Positions 63,411 to 64,000 of a stretch of DNA of 64,000 nucleotides are shown piece by piece. Source of the DNA: Trichobilharzia regenti (Eukaryota > Platyhelminthes > Trematoda > Strigeidida > Schistosomatidae). The notes beneath the pieces are model-generated. The model did no database searches, was not told where the DNA came from, and saw only the letters and a program-made list of their open reading frames with translations. The stretch is taken from contig OX235262.1 of the NCBI GenBank assembly GCA_944472135.2, forward strand, positions 82,992,903 to 83,056,902, read 5' to 3'. A program made the position numbers and the translations under genes. Position 1 is the stretch's first letter; each line of letters opens with the position of its first letter.

Positions 63411-64000
63411 ATTTCAACATAATCAAATGATTATCGTTCATTAGTAGTTAGCTGTCAGGATGTCATAAGATTCCTTTTTGTGCCTGTCATGCTACTGGCA
63501 ACTTTCAGAAAAATAATATTCCTTCTGAGATTCGGACAGATGTCATTCGGTCCCAAGATGAGAAGATAAGTGAAAAGACTATTCAGACTAATATTTTTGC
63601 AAATACGCCTTGAAATTCTGCTACCTTCTCATTGTTTATTTTGGTATTTTTTGAATATTCACACAAAAAGCTTCTTTTAGTCCCTTAACATGCCCTCTGA
63701 GTGGTTTGTCAGTAATTTGATTACCAACCACTTTTTAATGCGACTGCCTGTGGAGTCCCTTTATCCTAACAAAGATAAAAAATTAAGCGAACTATGCTTA
63801 TTTACGAGGAAACCACTTGTGAAAATATGCAGTCACGCTCAAAAATAAAGTTGCTTAAACTCAACAGAGAAAAAGGTTTTGAAGAGAGAAGATATGTAGT
63901 CTACGACAATTTTGAAAATCATTTGATGCCTCCTAGACTTCCGAATCTGATAGTGGTAGTTACTCAAGCTGGGATGTTTGGCAAGTCATAACTAGTCGGA
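63411..64000. other. Right window edge, nothing certain
   Basis: A 65-codon plus-strand frame (63794-63991) has plausible composition (RRYVVYDNFENHLMPPRLPN) but no recognisable domain and no clear splice sites; it might be an exon of a gene to the right. Confidence 0.3.

Noticed and set aside
63794..63991. 65-codon plus-strand ORF at the right edge as an exon
   Set aside because: Composition is plausible but there is no domain match and no clear acceptor or donor; left as unassigned sequence.

Overview
This window looks like genomic DNA of a blood fluke (genus Schistosoma; species not determinable by eye). It is AT-rich, long introns alternate with introns of about 50 bases, and the repeats are the types known from schistosomes: RTE and CR1-like LINEs, Penelope-like elements, BEL/Pao LTR elements, and tRNA-derived SINEs resembling the Sm-alpha family. 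No bacterial features are present.

One host gene is recognised. TRAPPC11 (trafficking protein particle complex subunit 11, 'foie gras') lies on the minus strand from its ATG at 34295 to the left edge. I placed 13 exons by matching the translation to the human protein from memory and by GT/AG sites. Their lengths sum to 1,914 bases, an unbroken frame of 638 codons in which every junction phase agrees. The C-terminal half lies beyond position 1. The 43- and 52-base introns are clean; most of the others carry transposons.

Intron contents from left to right: SINEs, a fold-back SINE, two RTE fragments and an unassigned ORF (intron 12); SINEs and RTE 3' ends (intron 11); a 1,074-base miniature LTR retrotransposon with LTRs that look identical (intron 8); an intact APE-type LINE with a 931-codon ORF (intron 7); two convergent Penelope-like elements and an RTE tail (intron 6); a Penelope remnant and SINE (intron 5); a telomere-like repeat and SINEs (intron 4); and a near-full-length RTE, pieces of a second RTE lineage, a 107-base hairpin and a SINE with a 13-base target duplication (intron 1).

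Upstream of the gene (34.3-64 kb) I recognise no host gene. This part holds a second telomere-like repeat, a 5'-truncated CR1-like LINE (40.6-42.4 kb), two inverted gag-only BEL/Pao elements of about 4 kb each with matching 5-base target duplications (46.5-54.9 kb), a broken full-length RTE (56.4-59.7 kb), a solo LTR of the same BEL family (59.9-60.3 kb) and a SINE. Apparently identical 214-base inverted arms at 42.9 and 56.0 kb enclose the BEL pair.

Most worth following up: the miniature LTR element with an in-frame gag/integrase-tail fusion; the gag-only BEL family with a hydrophobic C-terminus; a reading-frame shift at the same site in all four RTE copies; a SINE whose body matches the 5' leader and 3' end of the resident RTE; and the nested inverted-repeat structures. 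All identities are by eye; no alignment or database search was run.
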